Positions 1-8,350 of a stretch of DNA of 64,000 bases are shown here, in pieces. Made by a program: the position numbers and the translations under genes. The DNA is taken from positions 287,979 through 351,978 of the forward strand of contig NZ_FRCN01000011.1 of the NCBI RefSeq assembly GCF_900142925.1. The letters are read 5' to 3'. This DNA is from Chitinophaga sp. CF418 (GTDB taxonomy: Bacteria > Bacteroidota > Bacteroidia > Chitinophagales > Chitinophagaceae). Numbering within the stretch: position 1 is the first letter of the stretch; each line of letters starts with the position of its first letter. The notes beneath the pieces were generated by a model that saw nothing but the letters and a program-made list of their open reading frames with translations, was not told the DNA's origin and did not search any database.

Positions 1-1079
1 ATTTCCGGGCGACGTACAAATGTGTTCACACCCTCGTTATAATCCAGGAAGATCTGTGGTTTGCCCACCTTACCGGTCTTTGTCTTCACCAGTATCACAC
101 CGTTGGCGCCACGTACGCCATATACGGCTGTACCTGCAGCATCTTTCAGCACAGTGAAAGACTCAATATCCTCCGGTGAGATGTTATTAATAGAACGTTC
201 CACACCGTCCACCAGGACCAAGGGACCGGAGCTGTTACCATCACCAAAAGTAGAGATACCCCTGATCCAGATATCAGCGCTTCCCTTGCCCGGTTCACCG
301 GAACGTTGTACGCCAACCACACCGGCAATACGACCTGCCAGCATAGTCGTGATATCCGCCGCCGGCTGTTTGAATTCTGTTACCTTCACGGTAGACTGTG
401 CACCTACCAGACTCACTTTACGTTGTGTACCAAAACCCACTACAGCTACCTCACCGAGCGATTTACTGGCCACCTTCATCCGTATGTTCAGACTTGTTTG
501 GCTACCAACTGTTACGACAGCGGTTTCATAACCAATGAAGCTAAAAGCCAGTACGGCATCCGCCGACTGCACGATCAGTTTGAACTTACCGTCATTGCCG
601 GTGGAGGTCATGGTGCTGGCCCCGCGTACAGCTACGCTCACACCAGGCATAGGGGTTCCTGTTTCATCCAGTACAGTACCGGATACCACAATGTCTTCCC
701 GCCCTCCTTTAGCAGCAGGTGGAGCATTACCGGCAGCAGCCCTGCTGATCACAACAATGTTGTTGACCTCTGCAAATTCCAGCTGCTTGTTGCGGAGTAA
801 CTGTTCCAGCACTACATCCAGCCGCTCGTTGGAGAAAGAGCAGTCGTGGATGGGAAAAGAGCGTAACAGTTGTTTGTCATAGGCAAAAGTAACTTTCGTG
901 GATGAGTGCAGCTCTTGTATGGCTGACTCCAATGACCCGCTTTTCAGCCGGATCGTGACATTGGTTTCTTTCAGGATCTGTCCCTTACCTGCGTATACCG
1001 GCAGGAAAAGGGAAGCTCCCATCAGGAGAAGAACGGCGGAGAATAACCGTCTTCTGAAGGTTGTGGCAATTTTTTTCAT
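1..1079 (-). CDS. SusC/RagA TonB-dependent receptor with STN domain, partial
   Basis: Outer-membrane TonB-dependent transporter, N-terminal ~359 residues only; the gene runs off the left window edge. I read this frame by hand on the minus strand: ATG at 1079, a signal peptide ending near GKG, an STN (secretin/TonB short N-terminal) domain at about residues 45-110, a carboxypeptidase-regulatory-like beta-sandwich (VLDETGTPMPGVSV), then the TonB plug with GAQSTVKV, a TSTFGDG-like RGIS segment and the AVYGVRGANGVI motif. The STN domain marks receptors that signal to a FecR anti-sigma factor, and a fecR gene lies 74 bases upstream on the same strand. This pair should form a sigma/anti-sigma controlled import system. 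Substrate unknown; the SusD partner is outside the window. Confidence 0.93.
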   Translation of the reverse strand, partial: MKKIATTFRRRLFSAVLLLMGASLFLPVYAGKGQILKETNVTIRLKSGSLESAIQELHSSTKVTFAYDKQLLRSFPIHDCSFSNERLDVVLEQLLRNKQLEFAEVNNIVVISRAAAGNAPPAAKGGREDIVVSGTVLDETGTPMPGVSVAVRGASTMTSTGNDGKFKLIVQSADAVLAFSFIGYETAVVTVGSQTSLNIRMKVASKSLGEVAVVGFGTQRKVSLVGAQSTVKVTEFKQPAADITTMLAGRIAGVVGVQRSGEPGKGSADIWIRGISTFGDGNSSGPLVLVDGVERSINNISPEDIESFTVLKDAAGTAVYGVRGANGVILVKTKTGKVGKPQIFLDYNEGVNTFVRRPE

Positions 1080-1153
1080 ACGTAGTTTAGGCGTTAAGAT
1101 GTTACGTTAGCAGAACTCCCGTGACTCCTTGTGTTTGTGTTAGTCTGTTGGTT

Positions 1154-2083
1154 TTATTCATAGAGTGTGACCACGTGGCCGGTCACTTCAATCTTCAGGT
1201 TGTGGATAGCAGCCAGTACTTCTGCGGCTTTCACAGGGTCCATGTTAGTGGACAATTCCGTGGTGTACCTCGTCTCCCTGATCTTCACCTGTGAGGTGGT
1301 CAGTGTAAGGCCAAAGTTCTTTTGCATCAGGACCACCATATCTCCAAAGGAGGCATCGTTCAGCACCATTGTACCCTGCCGCCATCCGAGGAGGCTTTTA
1401 TCAATGGCGTCTATCGTGGCGATGTTTTTCGCCCGGTCGTAGGTCAGGGCCTGGTCTTTCACCAAAACATGCGCGGTGCTACCGGTTCTCAGCACACTTA
1501 CTTTACCATCGGTCACGGCGATGCTCATCCTGTTTATGTCTTTGTAGGCGGCTACGTTAAAGGAGGTACCGAGTACGGTAGTGGTGAGCGGGCCGCTTTC
1601 CACGATAAAGGGGACAGCCGGATCACCTTTTACGTCGAAGAAGACCTCCCCGTCTATGATGTTCAGACGGCGTTCTTCACGCATGTTTTTGGGGATACGG
1701 ACAATAGAACCTGCGTTCAGCGTCAGTTGAGAGCCGTCTGCCAGTTGTATGGTTTTTCTTTGGCCAATGGCAGTGGCTATTTCTGTGTAGGCGCTGATGG
1801 ATTTATTTACCATATAATACGTTAGCCCTCCCGCCAGTAACAGGATCACTGCCGCAGCGGCCGCCAGGGTTCTTTTCAGGTAATGCACCTTTTTCTTTTC
1901 CAGCTCCGGACGGATGTTCTGCCAGATCTCCAGGCGGATGGCTTCTTCCTCTTGCCTGTTGAGCGGGGCAATAGGCTCATTGTCAAATGATTGGTACCAG
2001 TTATCGATGGTCCCGGTCTCCTTTTCCCCGGATTGTCCAAGGAGGTATTGCCGGAAGAGTCGCTTAAGTTTATCAGTTTCCAA
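1154..2083 (-). CDS. FecR-family anti-sigma factor
   Basis: Inner-membrane anti-sigma factor, 309 aa, that holds an ECF sigma factor and receives a periplasmic signal from the STN domain of a TonB receptor. The cytoplasmic N-terminal region (about 1-65) is followed by one membrane helix (about 68-90, rich in Ala/Leu), the FecR domain (TAIGQRKTIQLADGSQLTLN, about 105-200) and a C-terminal DUF4974-type domain (about 230-305, LLGWRQGTMVLNDASF). It precedes the SusC gene at 1-1079 by 74 bases. The cognate ECF sigma gene would normally sit directly upstream, but here the nearest one is at 7657-8250 on the same strand, beyond unrelated genes. A possible own promoter lies at 2237-2244. Confidence 0.93.
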   Translation of the reverse strand: METDKLKRLFRQYLLGQSGEKETGTIDNWYQSFDNEPIAPLNRQEEEAIRLEIWQNIRPELEKKKVHYLKRTLAAAAAVILLLAGGLTYYMVNKSISAYTEIATAIGQRKTIQLADGSQLTLNAGSIVRIPKNMREERRLNIIDGEVFFDVKGDPAVPFIVESGPLTTTVLGTSFNVAAYKDINRMSIAVTDGKVSVLRTGSTAHVLVKDQALTYDRAKNIATIDAIDKSLLGWRQGTMVLNDASFGDMVVLMQKNFGLTLTTSQVKIRETRYTTELSTNMDPVKAAEVLAAIHNLKIEVTGHVVTLYE

Positions 2084-2236
2084 AGTGGACGTTTTACTAG
2101 CTTATCCGGGAAATGGGGGTTTGGTACTAGAGGGGAGGGAAAAAAAGTTGAGAATCTTATCGAGTTCAGGCTGTGGGCATTCCATGAATTATCGGTAAAT
2201 TCCTGAAAGCAGCGAACAATATGGGCAGAAGAATTT

Positions 2237-2244
2237 CAAAGCTA
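2237..2244 (-). promoter_or_regulatory. Possible -7 promoter box upstream of fecR
   Basis: Minus strand TAGCTTTG fits the Bacteroidota -7 consensus TAnnTTTG. No convincing TTTG lies at the -33 position, so support is partial. It would give fecR its own transcript now that the sigma gene is 5.5 kb away. Confidence 0.25.
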
Positions 2245-2323
2245 GAGGATGTCACGTGGTTTCTTAATTACCACATGAGAAGGCATCACCTAATCCTAAT
2301 AAATCTATTTTGCCGGGCACACT

Positions 2324-3325
2324 TCAAATATCTAATAGTTTATTTAAAGCTCCTTCCAGTAGCTTCTTATCCGGCAGATACAACTGATATTTAGCAAGCA
2401 GAATCTTATTTGTGATGCTGTTAGTAGCGTATTCAACTAATATGTGATCTTTATAAGCGCCCAATAATATTCCAACAGGTTCATTATCGCCTTCAGTGGC
2501 CTCTTCTTTTCTAAAATAATTAAGATATAGATTCATCTGTCCTACATCATTATGATCAATTTCACCTCGCTTTAAGTCAATAAGAACAAAACATTTCAGT
2601 ATCCGATGATAAAATAACAAATCTATGCGAAAATGTTTCCCACCAATACTAATACGATATTGCCTAGCAATAAAAGCAAATCCCTTTCCTAATTCGAGCA
2701 AAAACTGCTGCAGATTATTAATCAACTTTTCTTCCAGTTCATTTTCCAAATATTGATGTTGCTCTGGTATATTCAGGAATTCGAGTACAAATGGATCCTT
2801 AATTAAATCTTCAGGTTGTTGAACCTCATGACCATTATTAGCTAATTTTAATACGCCTTCTTTGTCTTTGCTTAATGCTAACCTGTGAAACAACATGCTT
2901 TTCATTTGCCTTTTCAATTCCCGCACACTCCATTTTTCCATTTCAGTCTGTTTAGCATAAAAGCCCATTTCTAATTCACTTTCAGCTTTTAATATTTCGA
3001 CATAATGGCTCCATGTCAATTGTCCAGACAGTGTCTGGACAATTGGAAATTTCAAATAAAGCATACGTATCTGAAAGAGATTAGACCGGCTGAATCCTTT
3101 CCCATACGCATTAGTCAAATCTTTAGAAAGCCGTTCAAATAGCAGACTACCATATTCAGCTTTTTCATTTCCATTTTGTTCATACTCTACAATATATTTA
3201 CCTATTTCCCAATATGTATGCACTAAGATAGCATTTACTTGTTGAGCAGCTTTTCTTCTTCCCTCAATCAATAAATCACCTATCCCACTAACCAGATCCT
3301 TATAACCTTGATCTTGTAATTCCAT
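2324..3325 (-). CDS. PDDEXK nuclease-domain protein, DUF1016 (YhcG-like)
   Basis: 333-aa member of the DUF1016/YhcG family: an N-terminal winged-helix-like DUF1016_N region (about 10-165, with YWEIGKYIVEYEQ and LTWSHYVEIL) and a C-terminal PD-(D/E)XK nuclease fold (about 180-325). The core motif is FRIDLLFYHR followed by VLIDLKRGE, so the nuclease triad reads D...D-L-K, with Asp in the position usually shown as Glu. Families of this kind are common on genomic islands and near restriction or defence genes; their physiological role is not settled. The gene is visibly more AT-rich than fecR or the sigma gene, which supports acquisition by transfer. Full length compared with relatives. It is followed by no recognisable partner on the same strand except the unknown gene at 3653-4120 upstream. 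Confidence 0.9.
   Translation of the reverse strand: MELQDQGYKDLVSGIGDLLIEGRRKAAQQVNAILVHTYWEIGKYIVEYEQNGNEKAEYGSLLFERLSKDLTNAYGKGFSRSNLFQIRMLYLKFPIVQTLSGQLTWSHYVEILKAESELEMGFYAKQTEMEKWSVRELKRQMKSMLFHRLALSKDKEGVLKLANNGHEVQQPEDLIKDPFVLEFLNIPEQHQYLENELEEKLINNLQQFLLELGKGFAFIARQYRISIGGKHFRIDLLFYHRILKCFVLIDLKRGEIDHNDVGQMNLYLNYFRKEEATEGDNEPVGILLGAYKDHILVEYATNSITNKILLAKYQLYLPDKKLLEGALNKLLDI
3017..3045. repeat. 13-bp perfect inverted repeat inside the DUF1016 gene
   Basis: CAATTGTCCAGAC, a 3-base spacer AGT, then its exact reverse complement. It lies within coding sequence (peptide PIVQTLSGQLTW), so it may be a by-product of the conserved peptide, or a target for a DNA-binding protein. Confidence 0.8.
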
Positions 3326-3652
3326 TGGAGATAATTTCTAAATTACTATTTTAATTGCTCGGACTATATTTTTATGTATTGATCAGCAATCACATCATAT
3401 TATTGAAATGAATAGTCACTTATTCAAAATGAATGATGCGCCATTATAACCTGATGTTCAGCCTCGAACTTTTGTTTTACTAAATTATCTTATTTGACAT
3501 CAACTCCCAATAATCTGGATAAGTTCTGATAATCTTGCTCGAGTTTACGATAGCGCAGGTCACAGAAATTAAAAAATTGCAGGTTTAAAAACCTGAGGCT
3601 TTTTTGTTTTTGACTATATACGCTGTCAATCCACAGCAATAGGCGATTCGGT
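3326..3652. other. AT-rich gap with a short palindrome and an ATG-less open stretch
   Basis: No gene with a normal start is visible. At 3580-3595 the palindrome CAGGTTTAAAAACCTG is followed by AGGC and a T-run, a weak plus-strand terminator-like structure. On the minus strand one frame is open from about 3655 to a stop at 3490 and encodes a protein-like tail (LEQDYQNLSRLLGVDVK) but lacks ATG, so it could be the remnant of a broken gene. Confidence 0.4.
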
Positions 3653-4120
3653 CTATTTTAAGTCTGCCATCTTAATCCCCGTTAAATTGTGCTCTGATAC
3701 ATTTAACAACTCGTCAATATTGTGTTCAATGACCTCAAATGCGACCTTATCTGCGAGTAGCTTAATCCACTGCGGCCTGTGTATAGAAAACCCATCATCA
3801 AACCACGCAATATTAATGAAGTTCCAGATAGCAGTATTAACTCCTCTACGTTCAAAATTAGGCTGTATAATTATTGCTTTAAAAATTCCATTGTCTACCC
3901 AATCAATTCTTCTTTCTTCAAAAGCTCCCAAAATGGCGGGATATCCGGAACGGTCTTTTGTTAGTGTCGCGTCGAGTCTCTTACTAAGATCAATCAATTT
4001 ATTATCAATTTGTTCGAATCTACTCCCGGTACGAAGATTATTATGCTTCTTCTCAATTAAAGGAATAAATAATCGCTTCAGTTTACCGAAAAGTTCTTTT
4101 ACTTCGAATGTATATTTCAT
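3653..4120 (-). CDS. Hypothetical protein, 155 aa
   Basis: I do not recognise this family. The protein is soluble, with no signal peptide or membrane helix. The N-terminal ~50 residues are predicted helical and charged (VKELFGKLKRLFIPLIEKKHNN); the middle holds SGYPAILGAFEERRIDWVDNGIFKAIIIQPNFERRGVNTAIWNFINIAWFDD in pieces that look like an alpha/beta fold rich in Trp and Ile. Low GC matches the downstream DUF1016 gene (333 bases away), and both may have arrived together. Nothing in the sequence points to catalysis. It could be an immunity-type or phage-derived protein, but that is a guess. Confidence 0.65.
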   Translation of the reverse strand: MKYTFEVKELFGKLKRLFIPLIEKKHNNLRTGSRFEQIDNKLIDLSKRLDATLTKDRSGYPAILGAFEERRIDWVDNGIFKAIIIQPNFERRGVNTAIWNFINIAWFDDGFSIHRPQWIKLLADKVAFEVIEHNIDELLNVSEHNLTGIKMADLK

Positions 4121-4269
4121 AAATTTTCCTCGTCTTAAACTAAGGTTTTCCGTCCTTATAGCCTACGCAAATTACTTCTTCCTAACAAAGGTGATCAATC
4201 TTTCTAAAATTGTGTACGACGCCATTGGTGCTGATAACTACACCTCCCCCCTAATTTTGTCCAAATTCC

Positions 4270-4300
4270 TTTGCTCATCCCCCCGGAAACCGTAAATTTA
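4270..4300 (+). promoter_or_regulatory. Candidate Bacteroidota promoter for the trypsin/vWA gene
   Basis: TTTG at 4270-4273, 19 bases, then TAAATTTA at 4293-4300: one mismatch in the -7 element against TTTG-N19-TAnnTTTG. The start codon follows 40 bases later. Confidence 0.45.
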
Positions 4301-4340
4301 GTCTACAGAAACCCCAATAACCCCTCAAAACCCCAATCAT

Positions 4341-7268
4341 ATGTCCCACGCAACAGGAACACATGTTACATTGCCTGCCCCACAAGGTATTGGCCCGGCG
4401 TTTGGTGCGCCTGATCACCTGGATTTTGTGCCCGCACCTGCCCCACCACCCGTCACACCACCGGGCGGTATTAAACTGCTCATACTGCATTTTTCCGCCG
4501 CCAGCTTCCCCGGCAACAGCCGTCTGGAAGTAGAATTAGGCTATGGAACAGATGTATTTACCTCCGCAGACGGCGTTGAATTCTGGACGCGCCCCATTAA
4601 TGCCAGCCTTTTTCCCGGCGGCATCTCCATTACTTATTTCCCCGATGGCGGCGGAGGTGTACAACTGGTATCGTATGGAAGAGGAGAACGGCATGAAGAA
4701 GATGAGCCTGGAGGAATACACGACAGCTATTCGAACTGCGATCCTTTCCTGAAAGATGGAGACTATACAGAGCCACAATATGATCCGTTCTGGTTCTGTA
4801 ATACGCCCCCGCATTGGGAGAATGTCGCAGCATTACCTGACGGTATACAAAAGCAGGTATCCGCCAGTGTATGTATGCTGGTTGCTGTTCATGGCGAGCA
4901 CGTATCTACCTGCTCCGCTACATTAGTTGGCCCTGATCTTGTCATTACTGCCGGCCACTGTGTGACAGACCCTGATATGGAAGTACCCACCATGTCTGTA
5001 ATATTCAATTATCAGACAAATGCCGACGGCTCTAAACCTCCTGGTTATAATGGTGTATTTCATAAAGTAATTAAGTACGTACATCATGGTACACTGGGCG
5101 AAGGTGGATCCGGCCCGATTGATTACCTGATGATCCAGATAAAAATACCCCCCGGTGGCCTTGGCGTTCCTCCTATCCCTATGCGGAATAGCCTGCCCGC
5201 AATAGGAGAACAGGTTTTCGGTATACATCACCCCAATGGAGCGGTAAAAAAAGTAAGCCGCCGGCATACAGATGCAGCTGCTACGGTCACCAGCAATGCC
5301 CCAACAATAGGCGTGAATATTGACGTTTCCGGCGGTAGCTCCGGCTCAGGGCTTTTTGATATGATGGGCCGTTTTCTGGGCGTACTCTCTTCCGGCGGCA
5401 AATGCAGCCTGGGCTATGCACCCTCTGTCTCTATCCTGGAGCATATCAGCAGCACACCGGTCCCTTCCCCTGCACGCGATGTAATGATCGTATTTGACCG
5501 CTCCGGAAGTATGTTGATGGACGCAGGCACTGGCCAGAGTAAAATAGAAGAAGCACGGGACGCCGCCTCTTTATTTGTACAGCTGATACGAACAGGCACA
5601 GACCGCATCGGCCTGGTGTCTTTCAGCACCGCTGCCAGTGATCCCGTCGAGTTTACCCTGCACACGGTCAATAACGCAAACAAAACTATACTAATAGGTC
5701 CAATGCCTTTTTCAGGTGGTATTATAGGCGATCTCATGGCTGATGGCAATACCAGCATCGGCGACGGCCTTGCTGCCGCCAGAGATACTTTTACAGGTGG
5801 GGCTAACCGCAAAACCATCTTTCTGTTGACTGATGGTTTGCAGAATACACCACCTATGATTGAAAATGTCGAAGGCAGTCTTTCCAATATTGACGTCGTG
5901 GCAGTTGGCTTTGGTACGGAAGCAGGATTGAATGGTCCTCTGCTTACCCAACTTACGCAAACCCATAACGGATTATACATGCGGGCGGGTGATGGACTGG
6001 ACCTGAAGAAATTCTTTTCACTTGCTTTCGGTAACATATTTGAAGCAGGCACGCTCAATGATCCCGTTTACTTCCTGCCGGCGGCAGAACGGGCGGCTAA
6101 ACCCATACCTTTTGCAGTATGCGAGGAGTCTTCCATTACTGTAGTGCTGGGATGGGACAAGGAAGTAGCACCACTCCACATGGCATTAAAAGCACCCTCC
6201 GGTAAAATAATACTTTCTTCTGATGCAAGTGTGGAATCATCACGCGGGAAAACCTGGGAATTTATGCGCCTGGCCCTTCCTGCCGGCAGTGACCATAGCG
6301 GACAATGGCAAGTCCTTGTAACCCGTCCTGGCGGCGGAGGTGAGTTTCCTCCACCCGGAATAGATGTCCGTTTCTTCGTGAACGTTATCGTGAAGGATGG
6401 CCCTTATATGGCGCTGAGAATGAAGCGGCGGAAATTCTTTACCGGTGAGACTGTCAACCCCCTGGTAGCCATTTATAAGTCCAACGGCTATCCGCCGGCC
6501 AATGCCGCCATAAAGGTGACGATAACAAGTCCCATACAAAGCGCAGGTAACATATTAGCTGATAAAGGACTCATACCGGCAAGTGAAACCGGCGGAGACG
6601 GCGTTCCTCCACGTTACGCCACGCTGCTGCAGATGGAAGCCGACCAGAAAAAACCGGTGATTGATTACCGGAACGATAGCTTTGATTTGTTCGATGATGG
6701 TTCACATGATGACGGCAGCATGGAACCGGACGGTATTTTTGGCAACCCACTTGTAAACCTGCTACGTCACGAAGGGCACTATACTTTCCGTGCAGTCGCT
6801 ACTTATGGCGATAATTGCAAGGGCACCCGCGAGCTAACCTGGACCGTATATGCAGATATTGGGATAGACCCGGGACAAACAACTGTATCCACTACCGTGA
6901 TCAGTACTTTGCCGGATGGCCGCCAGCATATAAGTGTCACCTTCACTCCTAAAGATAAATATGGCAACAAAGTTGGCCCCGGAAGGTCTGATGCTTTTAC
7001 CCTGAACGGGCTGCCAGGTTCTGAGATAGAAGGAGCAGTAACCGACAAGGGAGATGGCAGTTATGAAGTGATCGTGGACTGGGATACTGATTCGTCATAT
7101 CCTCCTGGTATCATTATAACCCAGGACGGTCGTGACCCGGTGATAGTACACCCCAAACAGGATACAAAACCGGATTGCAGTAAATGGAAACACCGCAACC
7201 GCCTGTTATGGATCCTGTTGCTGCTGTCATTGCTGTTATTGCTGCTTTGCCTCATCATTCATTGTTGA
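4341..7268 (+). CDS. Trypsin-like protease / vWA-domain protein, C-terminal membrane anchor
   Basis: 975-aa multidomain protein. There is no N-terminal signal peptide; the start is a Pro-rich stretch (4341 is the first ATG after a good promoter). Residues ~150-375 form a trypsin/V8-like peptidase: His206 in ITAGHC, an Asp in PIDYLMIQI, and Ser334 in GGSSGSG. Residues ~380-560 form a von Willebrand factor A domain with an intact MIDAS motif (Asp386, Ser388, Ser390 in DRSGS) and DTFTGG/LLTDG strands. Beyond this lie beta-sandwich (Ig-like) segments to ~940, and a single Leu-rich helix (~953-973) ends the protein, so it looks tail-anchored. A protease fused to a metal-dependent adhesion domain suggests a sensor or effector acting on a protein partner. 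The gene stands alone on its strand between minus-strand genes, with its own promoter and a strong terminator. I do not know a named family with this architecture. Confidence 0.88.
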   Translation: MSHATGTHVTLPAPQGIGPAFGAPDHLDFVPAPAPPPVTPPGGIKLLILHFSAASFPGNSRLEVELGYGTDVFTSADGVEFWTRPINASLFPGGISITYFPDGGGGVQLVSYGRGERHEEDEPGGIHDSYSNCDPFLKDGDYTEPQYDPFWFCNTPPHWENVAALPDGIQKQVSASVCMLVAVHGEHVSTCSATLVGPDLVITAGHCVTDPDMEVPTMSVIFNYQTNADGSKPPGYNGVFHKVIKYVHHGTLGEGGSGPIDYLMIQIKIPPGGLGVPPIPMRNSLPAIGEQVFGIHHPNGAVKKVSRRHTDAAATVTSNAPTIGVNIDVSGGSSGSGLFDMMGRFLGVLSSGGKCSLGYAPSVSILEHISSTPVPSPARDVMIVFDRSGSMLMDAGTGQSKIEEARDAASLFVQLIRTGTDRIGLVSFSTAASDPVEFTLHTVNNANKTILIGPMPFSGGIIGDLMADGNTSIGDGLAAARDTFTGGANRKTIFLLTDGLQNTPPMIENVEGSLSNIDVVAVGFGTEAGLNGPLLTQLTQTHNGLYMRAGDGLDLKKFFSLAFGNIFEAGTLNDPVYFLPAAERAAKPIPFAVCEESSITVVLGWDKEVAPLHMALKAPSGKIILSSDASVESSRGKTWEFMRLALPAGSDHSGQWQVLVTRPGGGGEFPPPGIDVRFFVNVIVKDGPYMALRMKRRKFFTGETVNPLVAIYKSNGYPPANAAIKVTITSPIQSAGNILADKGLIPASETGGDGVPPRYATLLQMEADQKKPVIDYRNDSFDLFDDGSHDDGSMEPDGIFGNPLVNLLRHEGHYTFRAVATYGDNCKGTRELTWTVYADIGIDPGQTTVSTTVISTLPDGRQHISVTFTPKDKYGNKVGPGRSDAFTLNGLPGSEIEGAVTDKGDGSYEVIVDWDTDSSYPPGIIITQDGRDPVIVHPKQDTKPDCSKWKHRNRLLWILLLLSLLLLLLCLIIHC

Positions 7269-7278
7269 TCTACCGCAT

Positions 7279-7321
7279 AAAAAAGCTACGGCCCTGTATT
7301 GCAGGGCCGTAGCTTTTTTTT
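7279..7321 (+). terminator. Strong intrinsic terminator after the trypsin/vWA gene
   Basis: Arms 7279-7296 and 7302-7319 are perfectly complementary over 18 bases (core GCTACGGCCCTG), with loop TATTG and T-run. The A-run on the other side makes it usable from both strands. Confidence 0.92.
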
Positions 7322-7329
7322 GTACTAAG

Positions 7330-7656
7330 ACACCATATTCAAAATCCTATTCGCTTGACAACACTCAATAGCCATCCAGAGAGGCGCCGACCGACATCCC
7401 ATGCTGAAACCGGGCTACTTCGCGTGAATATAGATAATTAGGAAATCGGGGGAGACTACGGGACAATCTCCAAGGTCTCTAAATGGTATATATTTCGGTG
7501 GAGTCTATAGCCTACAGGCTCTCTACTATAGCATTATAGGCACTGTTCTATAGCCAAGGCTATACAAAAGCTATGCTAATGCAGGACTACAGCGCCTATA
7601 GATAGGGGCATCGAAGCGAATTCGGACACCACGGAAGGGCAAAGGCATATTAGCCC
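7330..7656. repeat. Gene-free stretch with clustered CTATAG sites and a palindrome
   Basis: No ORF of note. CTATAG occurs at 7505, 7526, 7548 and 7596; the first three are 21 and 22 bases apart, about two helical turns. At 7549-7564 TATAGCC-AA-GGCTATA is a perfect inverted repeat. The cluster lies just downstream of the sigma gene stop codon. Function unknown; it could be a protein-binding array or a degenerate repeat element. Confidence 0.55.
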
Positions 7657-8250
7657 CTACCTGATATGACAAAAAAGATAAGCCACTAACAACGCCCAGT
7701 CTCCGGAGGAACTGGATTTCAAATAACTGCGCACTCTGCGGAGGGCTTCCGTCAGCTGGTTTTTGACTGTTTGTTCCGAGAGGTTCAGTTTACGGGCTAT
7801 TTCTGCGATAGAGAGGTCTTCTTCCCGGCTCATCCGGAAGATCTGTTGCATACGGGTGGGTAACAGGCCGACTGCAGCGGCAATATTGGCTGTCAGTTCT
7901 TTAGTTTCCAGCCTGTCATTGAATTCCTGGCTATCCAGTATGTCAAATAAGGATATCTTTTTGATCTCTGCTGCACTGAAGGCATAGTGGCTGATCACCC
8001 TGTATTTAATAGCAGCATGCAGGTATTTTGCGAATTCGCCTTCCTTAAAAACGGGGATCTCTTTTCTTCTACGCCAGAGGCTCAGCATGACTTCCTGTAC
8101 CAGGTCTTTCGCATCATTCACATCCACCCGCTGACAGGCCTGCGTGTATAATACTTTCCAGTACCTGTTGTACAGCATCTCGAAAGCAGCGGTATCATCT
8201 CCTTTTAGCAATTGCAGTAAATCTCCGTCACTGATATGCGTTTCGAACAT
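7657..8250 (-). CDS. ECF-type RNA polymerase sigma factor
   Basis: 197-aa sigma-70 family factor of the Bacteroidota extracytoplasmic-function type. Region 2 is at about 25-95 (FEMLYNRYWKVLYTQA, DLVQEVMLSLWRRR) and region 4 at about 125-185 with the helix-turn-helix LSIAEIARKLNLSEQTVKNQLTEALRRVRSYL. Such factors direct polymerase to SusC/SusD operons and are held by a FecR protein. The neighbouring minus-strand gene in normal gene order is fecR, but here fecR is at 1154-2083 with a foreign block between. I infer the two still form a pair because both are on the same strand and no other fecR is visible. C-terminus extends slightly past region 4. Confidence 0.95.
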   Translation of the reverse strand: MFETHISDGDLLQLLKGDDTAAFEMLYNRYWKVLYTQACQRVDVNDAKDLVQEVMLSLWRRRKEIPVFKEGEFAKYLHAAIKYRVISHYAFSAAEIKKISLFDILDSQEFNDRLETKELTANIAAAVGLLPTRMQQIFRMSREEDLSIAEIARKLNLSEQTVKNQLTEALRRVRSYLKSSSSGDWALLVAYLFCHIR

Positions 8251-8350
8251 CTTGATCTTGGTGAGCCGTAAAGTAAAAGCGAATTACTTAAGAAAGCAAG
8301 TGAATTACAAATAATTAACCTGCTCCTGATTACTACTGATTATCAGCCGC

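Noticed and set aside
61..1110. Several plus-strand open frames opposite the first receptor gene
   Set aside because: They lie antisense to a clear SusC reading frame on the minus strand and show no family features.
3578..3610. Palindrome plus T-run as a firm terminator
   Set aside because: The stem is AT-rich and short, and no plus-strand gene ends there.
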